From: VRUE01 sp963705635
Lineage (GTDB): Bacteria; Actinomycetota; Thermoleophilia; Solirubrobacterales; 70-9
Direction of reading: 5' to 3'
DNA length: 64,000 nt
NCBI GenBank assembly: GCA_963705635.1
Contig: CAVPKH010000004.1
Span: 806,001 to 870,000 of the forward strand
Positions 27,749 through 35,966 of the stretch are shown here, one piece after another. A program made the position numbers and the translations under genes. Numbering within the stretch: position 1 is the first letter of the stretch; every line of letters begins with the position of its first letter. The notes below the pieces were generated by a model. The model was given only the letters and a program-made list of their open reading frames with translations. It did not search any database and was not told the origin of the DNA.

Positions 27749-29155
27749 CTAGCTGGAGACGCGCTCGCCGAGAGTCTGCAGCATCTCCTCGACCCGGACG
27801 AACTTGACCCGGGGGCGGCCGTGGGGCTCGCCGCGGCCAACCTCGGCCTGGTCGATCGCCTGCCAGTCCTCGAAGCTGACGTAGCGAATGCCGCGCTCGG
27901 CGAGCAGGGCCTCGACGGCGGCGGGATCGGGGCTCTCGGGGCTGAGCAGGGCCTGTGACTCGATATCGGCGAGCAGGTGCTGGACCGTCTCCAGCGCGTC
28001 CTTCTTGTTGGTGCCGATCACGCCCGAGGGGCCCCGCTTGATCCAGCCAGCGGTGTAGTGGCCGACCTTGTGGCCCGAGTCGTGGGAGTCGAGCACGCGA
28101 CCGCCCTCGTTGAGGATCAGGCCGCGCTTCTCGTCGAAGGGGACGCCCTCGATCGGAATGCCGGTGTAGCCGACCGAGCGCAGCACCAGGCCGCACTCGA
28201 GCTCTTCGCGCTCGCCGGTGTCCTTGGCGCGCAGCGTGCCCCCTTCCTCGACCAGCTCGTTGCGGCCGATCACGATCTTCTCCACCCTGCCGTCGCCCTG
28301 GATCTCGACCGGCGAGGCGAGGAAGCGCAGCACGATCCGCTGCCGCTTGCCCTCCGGAGTGCGCCGGGAGAACTCGCGCAGGGTCTCGACGTTGACCCGG
28401 GTCGTCTTGTCGGCCTCCTCGGACTCGAGGAAGGCGGCGCTCGCGGCGTCCAGCTCGACGTCCGCCGGGTCGACGATGACGTCGGCGTCCTCCATCTCGC
28501 CCAGCTCCTTGATCTCCGGGTTGGTGAACGCGGCCTGCACCGGCCCGCGGCGACCGAGGACGACGATCTCGCGGATCTTCTTCGCGTCGAGCAGCTCGAT
28601 CGCGTGGTCGGCGGTGTCGGTCTGGCGCAGCTCGTGGTCGGTCAACGCCAGCATGCGGGCGACGTCCATCGCCACGTTGCCATTGCCGATCACCACCGCG
28701 CGCTCGCCGGAGAGGTCGAACTCCTCCGCGGCGTAGTCGGGATGGGCGTTGTACCAGCCGACGAAGGAGGTGGCGGCGTGGCTGCCGGGCAGATCCTCGC
28801 CCGCGATGCCGAGCTGGCGATCGGTCTCACAGCCAACCGTGAAGACGATTGCGTGGTAGTGCCGTTCGAGATCCTCGACCTCGATGTCGTGGCCGACCTT
28901 GACGTTGCCAAAGAAGCGGAAGCCCTCCCGCGCCGCGGTTTTTTCGTAGACGCGGATCACCGACTTGATCTTTGGATGATCGGGGGCGACGCCGCCGCGG
29001 ACGAGGCCGAAGGGAGTGGGCAGGCGATCGAAGAGATCGACCTGGGCGTGCACGTCCTCACCCTTGAGGATGTGCTCAGCGGCGTAGAAGCCGGAGGGGC
29101 CGGCGCCGACGATGGCGACGCGGACGGGGCTCTCTGCTGTTCCGATCTTGGTCAT
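27749..29155 (-). CDS. fprA: Ferredoxin/flavodoxin-NADP reductase, adrenodoxin-reductase type
   Basis: 468 residues. The FAD-binding motif VAIVGAGPSGFYAAEH is near the N-terminus, TPFGLVRGGVAPDHPKIK is the family hallmark of adrenodoxin reductases, and AVVIGNGNVAMDVARM forms the NADP-binding fold. C-terminal HKVGHYTAGWIKRGPSGVIG closes the FAD site. It transfers electrons from NADPH to ferredoxins. ATG 29155 fits family length; longer upstream frame is noncoding-like. It is the third gene after hemQ on the same strand, 38 bases behind the PAS/zinc-like gene, and could supply electrons for haem or Fe-S metabolism. Confidence 0.93.
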   Translation of the reverse strand: MTKIGTAESPVRVAIVGAGPSGFYAAEHILKGEDVHAQVDLFDRLPTPFGLVRGGVAPDHPKIKSVIRVYEKTAAREGFRFFGNVKVGHDIEVEDLERHYHAIVFTVGCETDRQLGIAGEDLPGSHAATSFVGWYNAHPDYAAEEFDLSGERAVVIGNGNVAMDVARMLALTDHELRQTDTADHAIELLDAKKIREIVVLGRRGPVQAAFTNPEIKELGEMEDADVIVDPADVELDAASAAFLESEEADKTTRVNVETLREFSRRTPEGKRQRIVLRFLASPVEIQGDGRVEKIVIGRNELVEEGGTLRAKDTGEREELECGLVLRSVGYTGIPIEGVPFDEKRGLILNEGGRVLDSHDSGHKVGHYTAGWIKRGPSGVIGTNKKDALETVQHLLADIESQALLSPESPDPAAVEALLAERGIRYVSFEDWQAIDQAEVGRGEPHGRPRVKFVRVEEMLQTLGERVSS

Positions 29156-29193
29156 CGCGAGCGCGAAAGGATAGGGAACTCGGCGCCTCGCGC

Positions 29194-29733
29194 CTACGCC
29201 GCCAGCAGCATCGCGTTGCAGGTGGGGCAGATGGCGTGGCTGAGCGTCGGCAGCTCGGGGCGGTTGAACAGCCCCAGCCGCCGCGCAGCCTCCTCGACCT
29301 CGACCCATTCGCCATCGACCTCGAAGCGGTCGCACCAGCCGCACATCGCCAATACCTCCTCGCTGCGCGGCACCGCGGGGTCGAGCAGCAGCTGGGGTAA
29401 ATCGCGCGCCTCCTCGGAGCGCAGGCGCGCCGAGAAGAGAACCACCCTCCCACCCGGGCGGGCGACGATCCGGATGTCCATCTCGCGGCGCACCTGCGGT
29501 CCGTCGCAGCGAAAGGGCAGCTCGACGTCGCCGACCCCATCGCGGATGCGCCGCACCAGCAGCCGCTGCAGTTTCTTCACCTCGTGGCCGGCGACGTAAT
29601 CCCAGAGCGAGCGGCCGAGGCTGGTCGCCGCCTCGTCCCAGCCGTTCTCCTCGGCAAAGCGGTAATAGCCCTTGTCCACCCTGATCAGGTGGTCGTGCTC
29701 GTCGATCGCGTAGCTGAGCGCCTGGACGCTCAT
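29194..29733 (-). CDS. PAS-like protein with paired CxxC motifs
   Basis: 179 residues. Residues about 8-110 resemble a PAS fold (IDEHDHLIRVDKGYYRFAEE, SLWDYVAGHEVKKLQRLL, REMDIRIVARPGGRVVLFSA). The end carries CGWC at about 131 and CPTC near the C-terminus, enough for a zinc or Fe-S site. The first ATG overlaps the hemQ stop by ATGA. The role is unknown; redox or haem sensing linked to HemQ and FprA is a hypothesis from position. No kinase or output domain is present. Confidence 0.7.
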   Translation of the reverse strand: MSVQALSYAIDEHDHLIRVDKGYYRFAEENGWDEAATSLGRSLWDYVAGHEVKKLQRLLVRRIRDGVGDVELPFRCDGPQVRREMDIRIVARPGGRVVLFSARLRSEEARDLPQLLLDPAVPRSEEVLAMCGWCDRFEVDGEWVEVEEAARRLGLFNRPELPTLSHAICPTCNAMLLAA

Positions 29734-30425
29734 GCCCGTGTGGCGACGGCGCTGGATGCCCCGTCGAGCGCGTCGAGCGCCTTGCCCGGCGAAAGCGCCA
29801 CGCAGGTGAAGATCGGCGTCTCGCGCTCGGTGTACTCGCTCGACTCGGTCGGACGCAGCTCCTGCACCAGATCGAGGAACATCGCCGGGTCATCGCCCTC
29901 GAACGAGACGACGAACTCCTGGTCGTCGAGGCCGAAGGAGTAGGCCGTGTTGATCGTGATCTCCGGGTATTTGCGGCCGACCTCGATGTGGCCCTTCATG
30001 ATCCGCCCACGCTCCTCCGCCGGCAACCCATACCAGCGCCGCTGCTTGACCATCGGATAGAGGAAGAGGTACTTGCGCTCGGAGACGCAGATCTCCGGCC
30101 GAGCCCCCTCGTCCGAGTACGGTGAGCGCTTGGTCACCGCAAGGAAGGAGTAGGGCGTCGTGGCCCACTTGGCCAAGCCGCTCTGGCCGAGGACGACGTG
30201 AAAGGTGTGCAGGTCGTCGAGATTGGGGCTCTGGCTGAGCAGGACCAGGTCGACGTCACCGCGCGTTCCTATGGTTGAGTAGGCGCGCAACGAGCGGTCC
30301 AGGGCGAAGTCCTCGCAGGCGGCGAGGAACTCCTGCTTGTCGGCGGCTCGCAGATCCTGGTCGCGGCGGCGCCAGGCGGGGTCGATCTTGAAAAATGTGA
30401 ACTTGGCGAAAGTGCGGTCGGCCAT
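29730..30425 (-). CDS. hemQ: Coproheme decarboxylase / chlorite dismutase family (HemQ)
   Basis: 231 residues from ATG 30425. The chlorite-dismutase-like core is clear: FHVVLGQSGLAKWATTPYSF, RKYLFLYPMVKQRRWYGLPA, RGRIMKGHIEVGRKYPEITI and FGLDDQEFVVSFEGDDP. The Tyr in RRWYGL and the His in KGHIEVGRKY match the positions of the reactive Tyr and proximal haem His of HemQ. It decarboxylates coproheme to haem b in actinobacteria and Firmicutes. It heads a three-gene operon with the PAS/CxxC protein and FprA. A 22-bp inverted repeat pair lies just upstream. Confidence 0.9.
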   Translation of the reverse strand: MADRTFAKFTFFKIDPAWRRRDQDLRAADKQEFLAACEDFALDRSLRAYSTIGTRGDVDLVLLSQSPNLDDLHTFHVVLGQSGLAKWATTPYSFLAVTKRSPYSDEGARPEICVSERKYLFLYPMVKQRRWYGLPAEERGRIMKGHIEVGRKYPEITINTAYSFGLDDQEFVVSFEGDDPAMFLDLVQELRPTESSEYTERETPIFTCVALSPGKALDALDGASSAVATRA

Positions 30426-32247
30426 TGGGTTGACGATAGCTCTTGCTCTCTGGGTAAGCCCGAGCCTCGGGTGGGGGTCTCCACTTAACTTTTCCGGTGA
30501 GGCGTTGGCGGCTGGCCGCGGTTCGCCTGCCGAAAAAGTACAAGACGTTCCGACCCCCACCCGAGGCTCGGGCACGAACGTGGTCGTAGCTCTCCTGCCC
30601 AAGGGGACCAGCGTTGGGGAGCTTGCGGGGGTTCCCGGGGTTTCGCCGGGGCTGCTCAGCGCCGGGCTGGGAGCGGTGCCAGCTGAGCAGACATATCTCG
30701 ATATCTCACAGGGGAACCGGGTCTTCGATTTGTTCTACAGCTCCGAGCTTCCCCGCAATTCTGGTGGGGGGATCTGCGGACCGGCGTATTCGGCGGCGGT
30801 GGTTGAGCGGGCCGAATCTGCTCCCGCCGACATCCTGCCGGGGCTGCTCGCGGCGACGCTGGGGCAGGCCGGGGAGAGGTGCGAAGTCCGCAGCCTCGGG
30901 CTGTCGGGGCTCTCAGGGCTCGTGCGAGGGCTGCGCGGCAAGGGCCTGGTGATCGCGATCGAGCGGCCGCCGCCGGCTGAGAGTCGGGCGCTGGCAATTG
31001 GGGTCGCGGGGCGTGGGTTCCACGGCGACCTGACTTCGAGCAGCACGCGGACCAACGGCTACGTGCTCTCGACCGATATCGCGCCGACGATCCTGGGGCG
31101 GCTTGGGGTCGCGGTTCCCGCCGCGATGTCGGGACAGCCGATTCGGTCGGAGGGGTCGGTCGACGTGGCGGCGATCGAAGCGCTTGCGGACCGGATGGCG
31201 GCGGTCCCCGCCCGGCGGGGCCCGGTGATCGGCGTCACCCTGCTGGCCTGGATGCTGCTGCTCGGGCTTGCCGCCGCGGTCACGCGCGGCAGGGCCGCGC
31301 GCTTCGGCGTCAGGCTGGTTGGGCTCAGCGTCGTCTTCCTGCCGCTGATGCTGTTGCTGGGCGCAGCGCTCGAACCGAGCCAGGGGGCGGAACAGGCGCT
31401 GGTGATGGCGGGGGCGCCGCTGCTGGCCGGGCTCGCCCTTGCCGCGCTCGGCGGCTACCCGGCGCTTGCCGTTGCCTCCGGCCTCGTCGTCCTCGCCTAC
31501 GCCACCGACGTGATCGCCGGCTCGCCACTCACCTCGCTCTCGCTGCTGGGGCCGAACCCGGGGCTGGGCGTGCGCTTCTACGGGATCGGCAATGAGCTCG
31601 AGGCCGTGCTGGGAGTGCTCGTCGTCGCCGGGACCGGGGCCGCGCTTGCCGGCTTCGCGCCCCGCTGGTCCCCCCGCGCCTGCGCCGCGGCATTCCTTTC
31701 CACGGGCCTGTTCTTCGCCCTGATCTTCGCCGCGGGGCGCTTCGGCGCCGACGTCGGCGCCGCCATCGTCCTGCCGGTGGGGGCCGCGGCCGCCGCCTCC
31801 AAGGTCGCGACCCCGCGGCGGCGCGCCGCCCTTCTCATCGTTGCGTCTCCGCTGGCGGTGCTGGCGCTGATCGCCCTCGCCGACCTGGTTTCCGGCGCCA
31901 ACGCCCACCTGACCCGCTCGGTCCTCGACGCCGGCGGCCTCGGCGATCTCGGCGACGTCGCGCAGCGCCGCCTGCGGTCCACCGCCCACAGCTTCACCCG
32001 GCCGATCGCCCTCCTTCTGCTGCCGCTGGTCGCCGCCCTTGCCGCCCTTGTGCTGGCGCAGCGCAACCGCCTCCGGGGGTTGCTGAAGGACTCCCCGGCG
32101 ATCGGCGCCGGCCTGCTCGGCGCCCTCGGCGCCACCCTGGTCGGCACCCTCGCCAACGATTCCGGCGCCCTGATCCTGCTGATCGGCTCGGCCTATCTCC
32201 TCGCCTTCGTCAGCTTCGCCTGGAGCACCGGCGAACCGCGCCGCTGA
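30412..32247 (+). CDS. Polytopic membrane protein with N-terminal extracytoplasmic domain
   Basis: About 611 residues. The first half (to about residue 265) is extracytoplasmic: TNVVVALLPKGTSVGELAG, VFDLFYSSELPRN and TNGYVLSTDIAPTILGRLGV. The last phrase is like the alkaline-phosphatase/sulfatase fold end, but no full metal site is seen. The second half has about 10-11 TM segments from TLLAWMLLLGLAAAV to ILLIGSAYLLAFVSF. The start is uncertain: GTG 30412 overlaps the divergent hemQ start by 14 bases, ATG 30337 would overlap more, and TTG 30430 is another choice. The coding region runs through the inverted repeat at 30458-30573. Function unknown; envelope polymer handling is possible, given the next gene. 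Confidence 0.65.
   Translation: MRSAIGLTIALALWVSPSLGWGSPLNFSGEALAAGRGSPAEKVQDVPTPTRGSGTNVVVALLPKGTSVGELAGVPGVSPGLLSAGLGAVPAEQTYLDISQGNRVFDLFYSSELPRNSGGGICGPAYSAAVVERAESAPADILPGLLAATLGQAGERCEVRSLGLSGLSGLVRGLRGKGLVIAIERPPPAESRALAIGVAGRGFHGDLTSSSTRTNGYVLSTDIAPTILGRLGVAVPAAMSGQPIRSEGSVDVAAIEALADRMAAVPARRGPVIGVTLLAWMLLLGLAAAVTRGRAARFGVRLVGLSVVFLPLMLLLGAALEPSQGAEQALVMAGAPLLAGLALAALGGYPALAVASGLVVLAYATDVIAGSPLTSLSLLGPNPGLGVRFYGIGNELEAVLGVLVVAGTGAALAGFAPRWSPRACAAAFLSTGLFFALIFAAGRFGADVGAAIVLPVGAAAAASKVATPRRRAALLIVASPLAVLALIALADLVSGANAHLTRSVLDAGGLGDLGDVAQRRLRSTAHSFTRPIALLLLPLVAALAALVLAQRNRLRGLLKDSPAIGAGLLGALGATLVGTLANDSGALILLIGSAYLLAFVSFAWSTGEPRR
30458..30573. repeat. 22-bp perfect inverted repeat pair near the hemQ start
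   Basis: Arms 30458-30479 and 30552-30573 are perfect reverse complements (GCCCGAGCCTCGGG... and its complement). Inside them a second, imperfect pair extends the pairing (ACTTTTCCGG... against CGAAAAAGT), so the 116 bases could fold as one long cruciform or hairpin. It is 33 bases upstream of hemQ and inside the 5' part of the membrane-protein gene. Confidence 0.6.
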
Positions 32248-32282
32248 GTGCCCACCGGGTGATCCACTACCCTTAGCCATTC

Positions 32283-34610
32283 GTGCGAATTGCACTCGTC
32301 TCGCCATATTCCTGGAGCTACCAGGGGGGCGTGAACCGGCACATTGAGGCGCTTGCCGAGGAGTTTCTCGGCCGTGGCCACTACGTGCGTGTGCTCGCCC
32401 CGTTCGACCCCCCCGGCCGTTTCAGCCGGGCGCTGCACCGAGCGGCGCCGGAATCACGCGCGGTCCCCGACTACCTGATCCCGCTCGGGCGCACGGCTGG
32501 CTTCCCCTCCAACGGCGCCATATCCAACCTCGCCCCCTTCCCGGCCGGCGGCGTGCTGGCCCCGCGCCGTGAGGTGAAGCAGGGCCGCTACGACATCGTC
32601 CACGTCCACGAGCCCGTCGTTCCGCTGATCGGATGGAACGCGACGCTGGCGGCCGAGGCCCCGGTCGTCGGCACCTTCCATGCCTACGCGACCAAGGGGC
32701 TGCCCAACTACATCGCCACGGCGCTCGGCGCTCGCCGCGTCTTCAACCGGCTCTCGGCGCGGATCGCCGTCTCCGAGGCGGCCGCCTGGACCGGGCGGCG
32801 CTGGTTCGGCGGCCACTACGAGGTCATCCCCAACGGCGTCGACGTGGGCGCCGCGCCCACCGGCCCGAAGCCGATCGACGATGAGCTGCGCGTGCTCTTC
32901 GTCGGCCGCCCGGAGGAGCGCAAGGGGCTGCCCATTCTGCTCACCGCCTTCAGCGCCCTGGTCGAGCACGTGCCCAGCCGCCTCACCGTGATCGGCGCCG
33001 AGCGCGAGGACGTGCTCCATTACCTGGCCGACCCGGAGACGATGCGCTGGATCGACGTCCGCGGCCGAGTTTCCGGCAAGGACCTGCAGCGCTCGCTGCA
33101 CGAGGCCGACCTGCTCTGCGCGCCCTCGCTCTCGGGCGAGAGCTTCGGCATGGTGCTGACCGAGGCCTTCGCCGCCGGCACGCCGGCGATTGCCTCCGCG
33201 ATCGCCGGCTACAGCGACGTGGTCGACGACGGCGTCGACGGGGTGCTCGTCCCCCCGGGGGACCCGCAGCGGCTGGCCGAGGAGCTGCAGCGCGCCCACC
33301 ACGAGAGGCAGCGGCTCGCCGCGATGGGAGAGGCGGCGCGGCAGAGCGCTGAGCGCTACGCCTGGCCCCACATCGCCGACCGGGTCGCCGCGGTCTACGA
33401 GCGGGCGATCGCGGTGCCCGAGCCGGTCAGCGCCCTCGAGCGGGCGGCGCACTGGGCCGGGGTCCGGCCCGCCGACGGGCTGCGCCCCTCGCCACCGCAG
33501 CGGCTGCCCTCGCTCGACCCGGCGCCGGTGCGCAGCGGCAACCGGCGCCGCAAGATCGCCCGCCGCGCCGGTCTCACCGCCGCCGGGGTCATGGGCATCG
33601 GCCTGACCGCGCTGGCGGCGCGGAAGATCGGCGTCGACCACGTGGTCGAAAGCATCGTCCGCTCGGACTTCACCTGGGTGCTGGTCGCCTGCGCCCTGAT
33701 GGCGCTCTCGCTCTTCTTCCGCGCCGCCTCCTGGTACTGGATCGTGCGCGCTGCGCTGCCCCTGCGGCCGGTGCGGCGGCGCGACGTCACCTCGGCGACG
33801 ATGATCGGGGTGCTGATGTCGGCGACCCTGCCCGCGCGCCTCGGCGAGCCGGCGAGGGCGATGTCGCTGGCGCGACGGATCGGCCGCATGCGCGAAACCT
33901 TCCCGGTCCTGCTTGGCACCGTGGTCTCCCAGACCGTGCTCAACCTCGTCGCCCTGGCCCTGCTCGGCATCATCATCGTCTCGACCACCGATCTCTTCCA
34001 CTCGGGCACCCAGAAGCTCTTCGCCTTCAGCTTCGTCCCGCTGATCCTGCTGCTGGTCGTGCTGCTCGGACCGCCGCTGATGCGGCGCAACGGCAACGGC
34101 CGCCTGGCTCGGCTCGGCAAGGCGATACACGCGGGGCTGGTGCAGGTCCGAGCCGGGCTGAGCGTCTTCCGCAACCCCCGCCGCGGTTTCGCCGCCGCCG
34201 CCGCCCAGCTCAGCGCCTGGGCGATACAGCTTGCCGCCTGCTGGGCGCTGCTCGCCGCCCTGGGGCTGAACGACCAGGCCGGCATCGGCGCCGCCGCCGC
34301 GGTCCTCTTCGCGGTCAACGTCACCGCGGTCGTGCCCGCGACGCCCTCCAACATCGGCGTCTTCCAGCTCGCCGTGATCAGCGTCCTGCACACCGGCTTC
34401 GGCATCAACACGGCCGACGCGCTTGCCTACGGCGTCATCCTGCAGGCGGTCGAGATCGCCACTGCGGTAACCCTGGGCCTGCCGGCCCTGGTCCGCGAAG
34501 GCCTCACCTGGAGCGACCTGCGGGTGCAGGCGCTCTCGACCGCTCCGGTGCGGCTGAAGCCACAGCCGGCGCCGCGCGAGCCCCACGCTCGCGGCGGCGT
34601 CCGCGCCTAA
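32283..34610 (+). CDS. GT4 glycosyltransferase fused to UPF0104 (LPG-synthase TM-like) domain
   Basis: 775 residues. Residues 1-375 are a GT-B family 4 glycosyltransferase of PimA type: YQGGVNRHIEALAEEFLGRG, VHVHEPVVPLIGWNAT, VIPNGVDVG, and the catalytic/nucleotide motif SGESFGMVLTEAFAAGTPAI with its E-x7-E spacing. A Pro-rich linker (about 385-430) leads to about eight TM segments of the UPF0104/lysylphosphatidylglycerol-synthase TM family, with SATLPARLGEPARAMSLA and AVVPATPSNIGVFQLAVI. The fusion would place sugar transfer at the membrane, possibly with lipid flipping. GTG 32283 start. The stop codon overlaps the convergent DegV stop by two bases. Confidence 0.88.
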   Translation: MRIALVSPYSWSYQGGVNRHIEALAEEFLGRGHYVRVLAPFDPPGRFSRALHRAAPESRAVPDYLIPLGRTAGFPSNGAISNLAPFPAGGVLAPRREVKQGRYDIVHVHEPVVPLIGWNATLAAEAPVVGTFHAYATKGLPNYIATALGARRVFNRLSARIAVSEAAAWTGRRWFGGHYEVIPNGVDVGAAPTGPKPIDDELRVLFVGRPEERKGLPILLTAFSALVEHVPSRLTVIGAEREDVLHYLADPETMRWIDVRGRVSGKDLQRSLHEADLLCAPSLSGESFGMVLTEAFAAGTPAIASAIAGYSDVVDDGVDGVLVPPGDPQRLAEELQRAHHERQRLAAMGEAARQSAERYAWPHIADRVAAVYERAIAVPEPVSALERAAHWAGVRPADGLRPSPPQRLPSLDPAPVRSGNRRRKIARRAGLTAAGVMGIGLTALAARKIGVDHVVESIVRSDFTWVLVACALMALSLFFRAASWYWIVRAALPLRPVRRRDVTSATMIGVLMSATLPARLGEPARAMSLARRIGRMRETFPVLLGTVVSQTVLNLVALALLGIIIVSTTDLFHSGTQKLFAFSFVPLILLLVVLLGPPLMRRNGNGRLARLGKAIHAGLVQVRAGLSVFRNPRRGFAAAAAQLSAWAIQLAACWALLAALGLNDQAGIGAAAAVLFAVNVTAVVPATPSNIGVFQLAVISVLHTGFGINTADALAYGVILQAVEIATAVTLGLPALVREGLTWSDLRVQALSTAPVRLKPQPAPREPHARGGVRA

Positions 34611-35503
34611 GAGCCCGCTGCCGCCTCGGGGCTGACGACGGCCTTCGAGACGCTGCCCACGCCGAGCAGGCCGGGACCGACGTGGGCGCCGAGCACGGCG
34701 CCGATCTCGGAGACGAAGACCGGCTCGCAGCCGAAGATCTCGCGGCAGTCGTCGACCAGGGCGGCCGCGGTCTCGTCGTCGCGGATGTGCTGGACGACCC
34801 AGCCGTCGAGGCCGGACTCGTGGCGCTGACGCGCGTAGTCACGCAGGCGCTCGATCGAGCGCGCCCGGGTCCGCACGCGCTCGACCGGGGTGATCTCCTC
34901 CTCCAGGGTGAGGATCGGCTTGATCTTCAAAGCCGAGCCGATCCAGGCGCGGGCGCCGCCGATCCGCCCGCCGCGCCGCAGGTACTCGAGGGTGTCGATC
35001 GCGAACCACATCTTCAGCTCCTCGCGTGCCCGCTGGGCGCGGGCGACGACCGCCTCGCCGGCCTCGCCGGCCGTGGCCGCAGCGGCTGCCGCCAGCGCGC
35101 AGAGGCCCATCCCGCCCGCTGCCGTGCGGGAGTCGAGGACGTGGATGCGCTCTCCCCCCTTGCCCTCAGCGATCAGCCGCTCTCGCGCCTGCCCGGCCGC
35201 CTCGCAGGTGCCGGAGATGCCGGCGGAGATGTGGATCGAGACGATTTCGCGACCTTGGTCGAGCAGCGGCTCGTAGACGGAGACGAAGTCCCCGATCGAG
35301 GGCTGCGAGGTCGTCGCCCCGCCCTCGGAGGCGCGCAGTCGCTCGTAGAAGCCGGCGTAGTCGGCAATCTCCGCCTCCGGCTCCTGGTGCCCATCGACCG
35401 CCACGTAGAGGCTGATCGTCTGGATCCCACGCGAGGCGACCAACTCGCTCGGCAGGTAGGCCGTCGTGTCGCAAACGACCGTAGTTTGGGCGGGAGGGCT
35501 CAA
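34607..35503 (-). CDS. DegV family fatty-acid-binding protein
   Basis: 298 residues. The family pattern is clear: TTVVCDTTAYLPSELVASRG at the N-terminus, GATTSQPSIGDFVSVYEPLL, ISAGISGTCEAA, VLDSRTAAGGMGL, LEYLRRGGRIGG and GSALKIKPILTLEEEI. DegV/FakB proteins bind fatty acids and present them to a fatty-acid kinase; no FakA partner is in the window. The TTG start at 35503 is inferred because no ATG or GTG precedes the conserved first strand. Divergent from iscA with only 40 bases between. Confidence 0.9.
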   Translation of the reverse strand: MSPPAQTTVVCDTTAYLPSELVASRGIQTISLYVAVDGHQEPEAEIADYAGFYERLRASEGGATTSQPSIGDFVSVYEPLLDQGREIVSIHISAGISGTCEAAGQARERLIAEGKGGERIHVLDSRTAAGGMGLCALAAAAAATAGEAGEAVVARAQRAREELKMWFAIDTLEYLRRGGRIGGARAWIGSALKIKPILTLEEEITPVERVRTRARSIERLRDYARQRHESGLDGWVVQHIRDDETAAALVDDCREIFGCEPVFVSEIGAVLGAHVGPGLLGVGSVSKAVVSPEAAAGS

Positions 35504-35543
35504 GCAAAATGATTCTCGCAGACCTCCCGCTACACTTTGTGAA

Positions 35544-35918
35544 GTGACCGACTCACCCCAGGAAGCGATCTCCCTCACCGACAAGGCTGCCGGCAAGATC
35601 GCCGAGCTGCTCGGGTCCCAAGAGGGCTCCGCGGAGCAGGCGCTGCGCGTCGCCGTTCGCGGCGGCGGCTGCTCGGGATTCCAGTACGCGCTCGCCTTCG
35701 ACCGCGCCAAGGACGACGACCACGTCTTCGAGGTCGACGGGGTCTCCGTCGTCGTCGACAAAGTCAGCATGCAGTTCGTCTTCGGCTCCGAGGTCGACTA
35801 CGTCGAAGGCCTGCAGGGCGCGGGCTTCCAGGTCAACAACCCCAACGTGGTTGCGGCCTGCGGTTGCGGCTCCTCCTTCCAGGTGAAGGACGACGCCGCC
35901 GAGACCGCCGCTGTATAG
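35544..35918 (+). CDS. A-type iron-sulfur carrier (IscA/ErpA family)
   Basis: 124 residues from GTG 35544. All three ligand cysteines are present: C43 in RGGGCSGFQY and C106/C108 in AACGCGSSF. A-type carriers accept or deliver 2Fe-2S or 4Fe-4S clusters to target enzymes. Length is typical. It is one member of a local Fe-S set with the monothiol glutaredoxin and BolA genes at 36676-37312, though those are on the other strand. IscA, ErpA and SufA cannot be told apart here. Confidence 0.92.
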   Translation: MTDSPQEAISLTDKAAGKIAELLGSQEGSAEQALRVAVRGGGCSGFQYALAFDRAKDDDHVFEVDGVSVVVDKVSMQFVFGSEVDYVEGLQGAGFQVNNPNVVAACGCGSSFQVKDDAAETAAV

Positions 35919-35944
35919 ACCTTTTGGTAAAAGAAATTTGATTT

Positions 35945-35966
35945 GATGCATCGAGGGCGATGCATC
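35945..35966 (+). promoter_or_regulatory. Hairpin covering the start codon of the PEBP-like lipoprotein gene
   Basis: GATGCATCG (35945-35953) pairs perfectly with CGATGCATC (35958-35966) around an AGGG loop. The loop is the only SD-like sequence, and the ATG at 35960 is inside the right arm. ATG 35947, out of frame, opens a 10-codon reading frame that overlaps the start. Folding would hide the start and expose the SD, so translation control is possible. Confidence 0.4.

Noticed and set aside
29156..29893. Upstream extension of the FprA frame
   Set aside because: It is an Arg-rich shadow of the PAS/CxxC gene; ATG 29155 fits the family.
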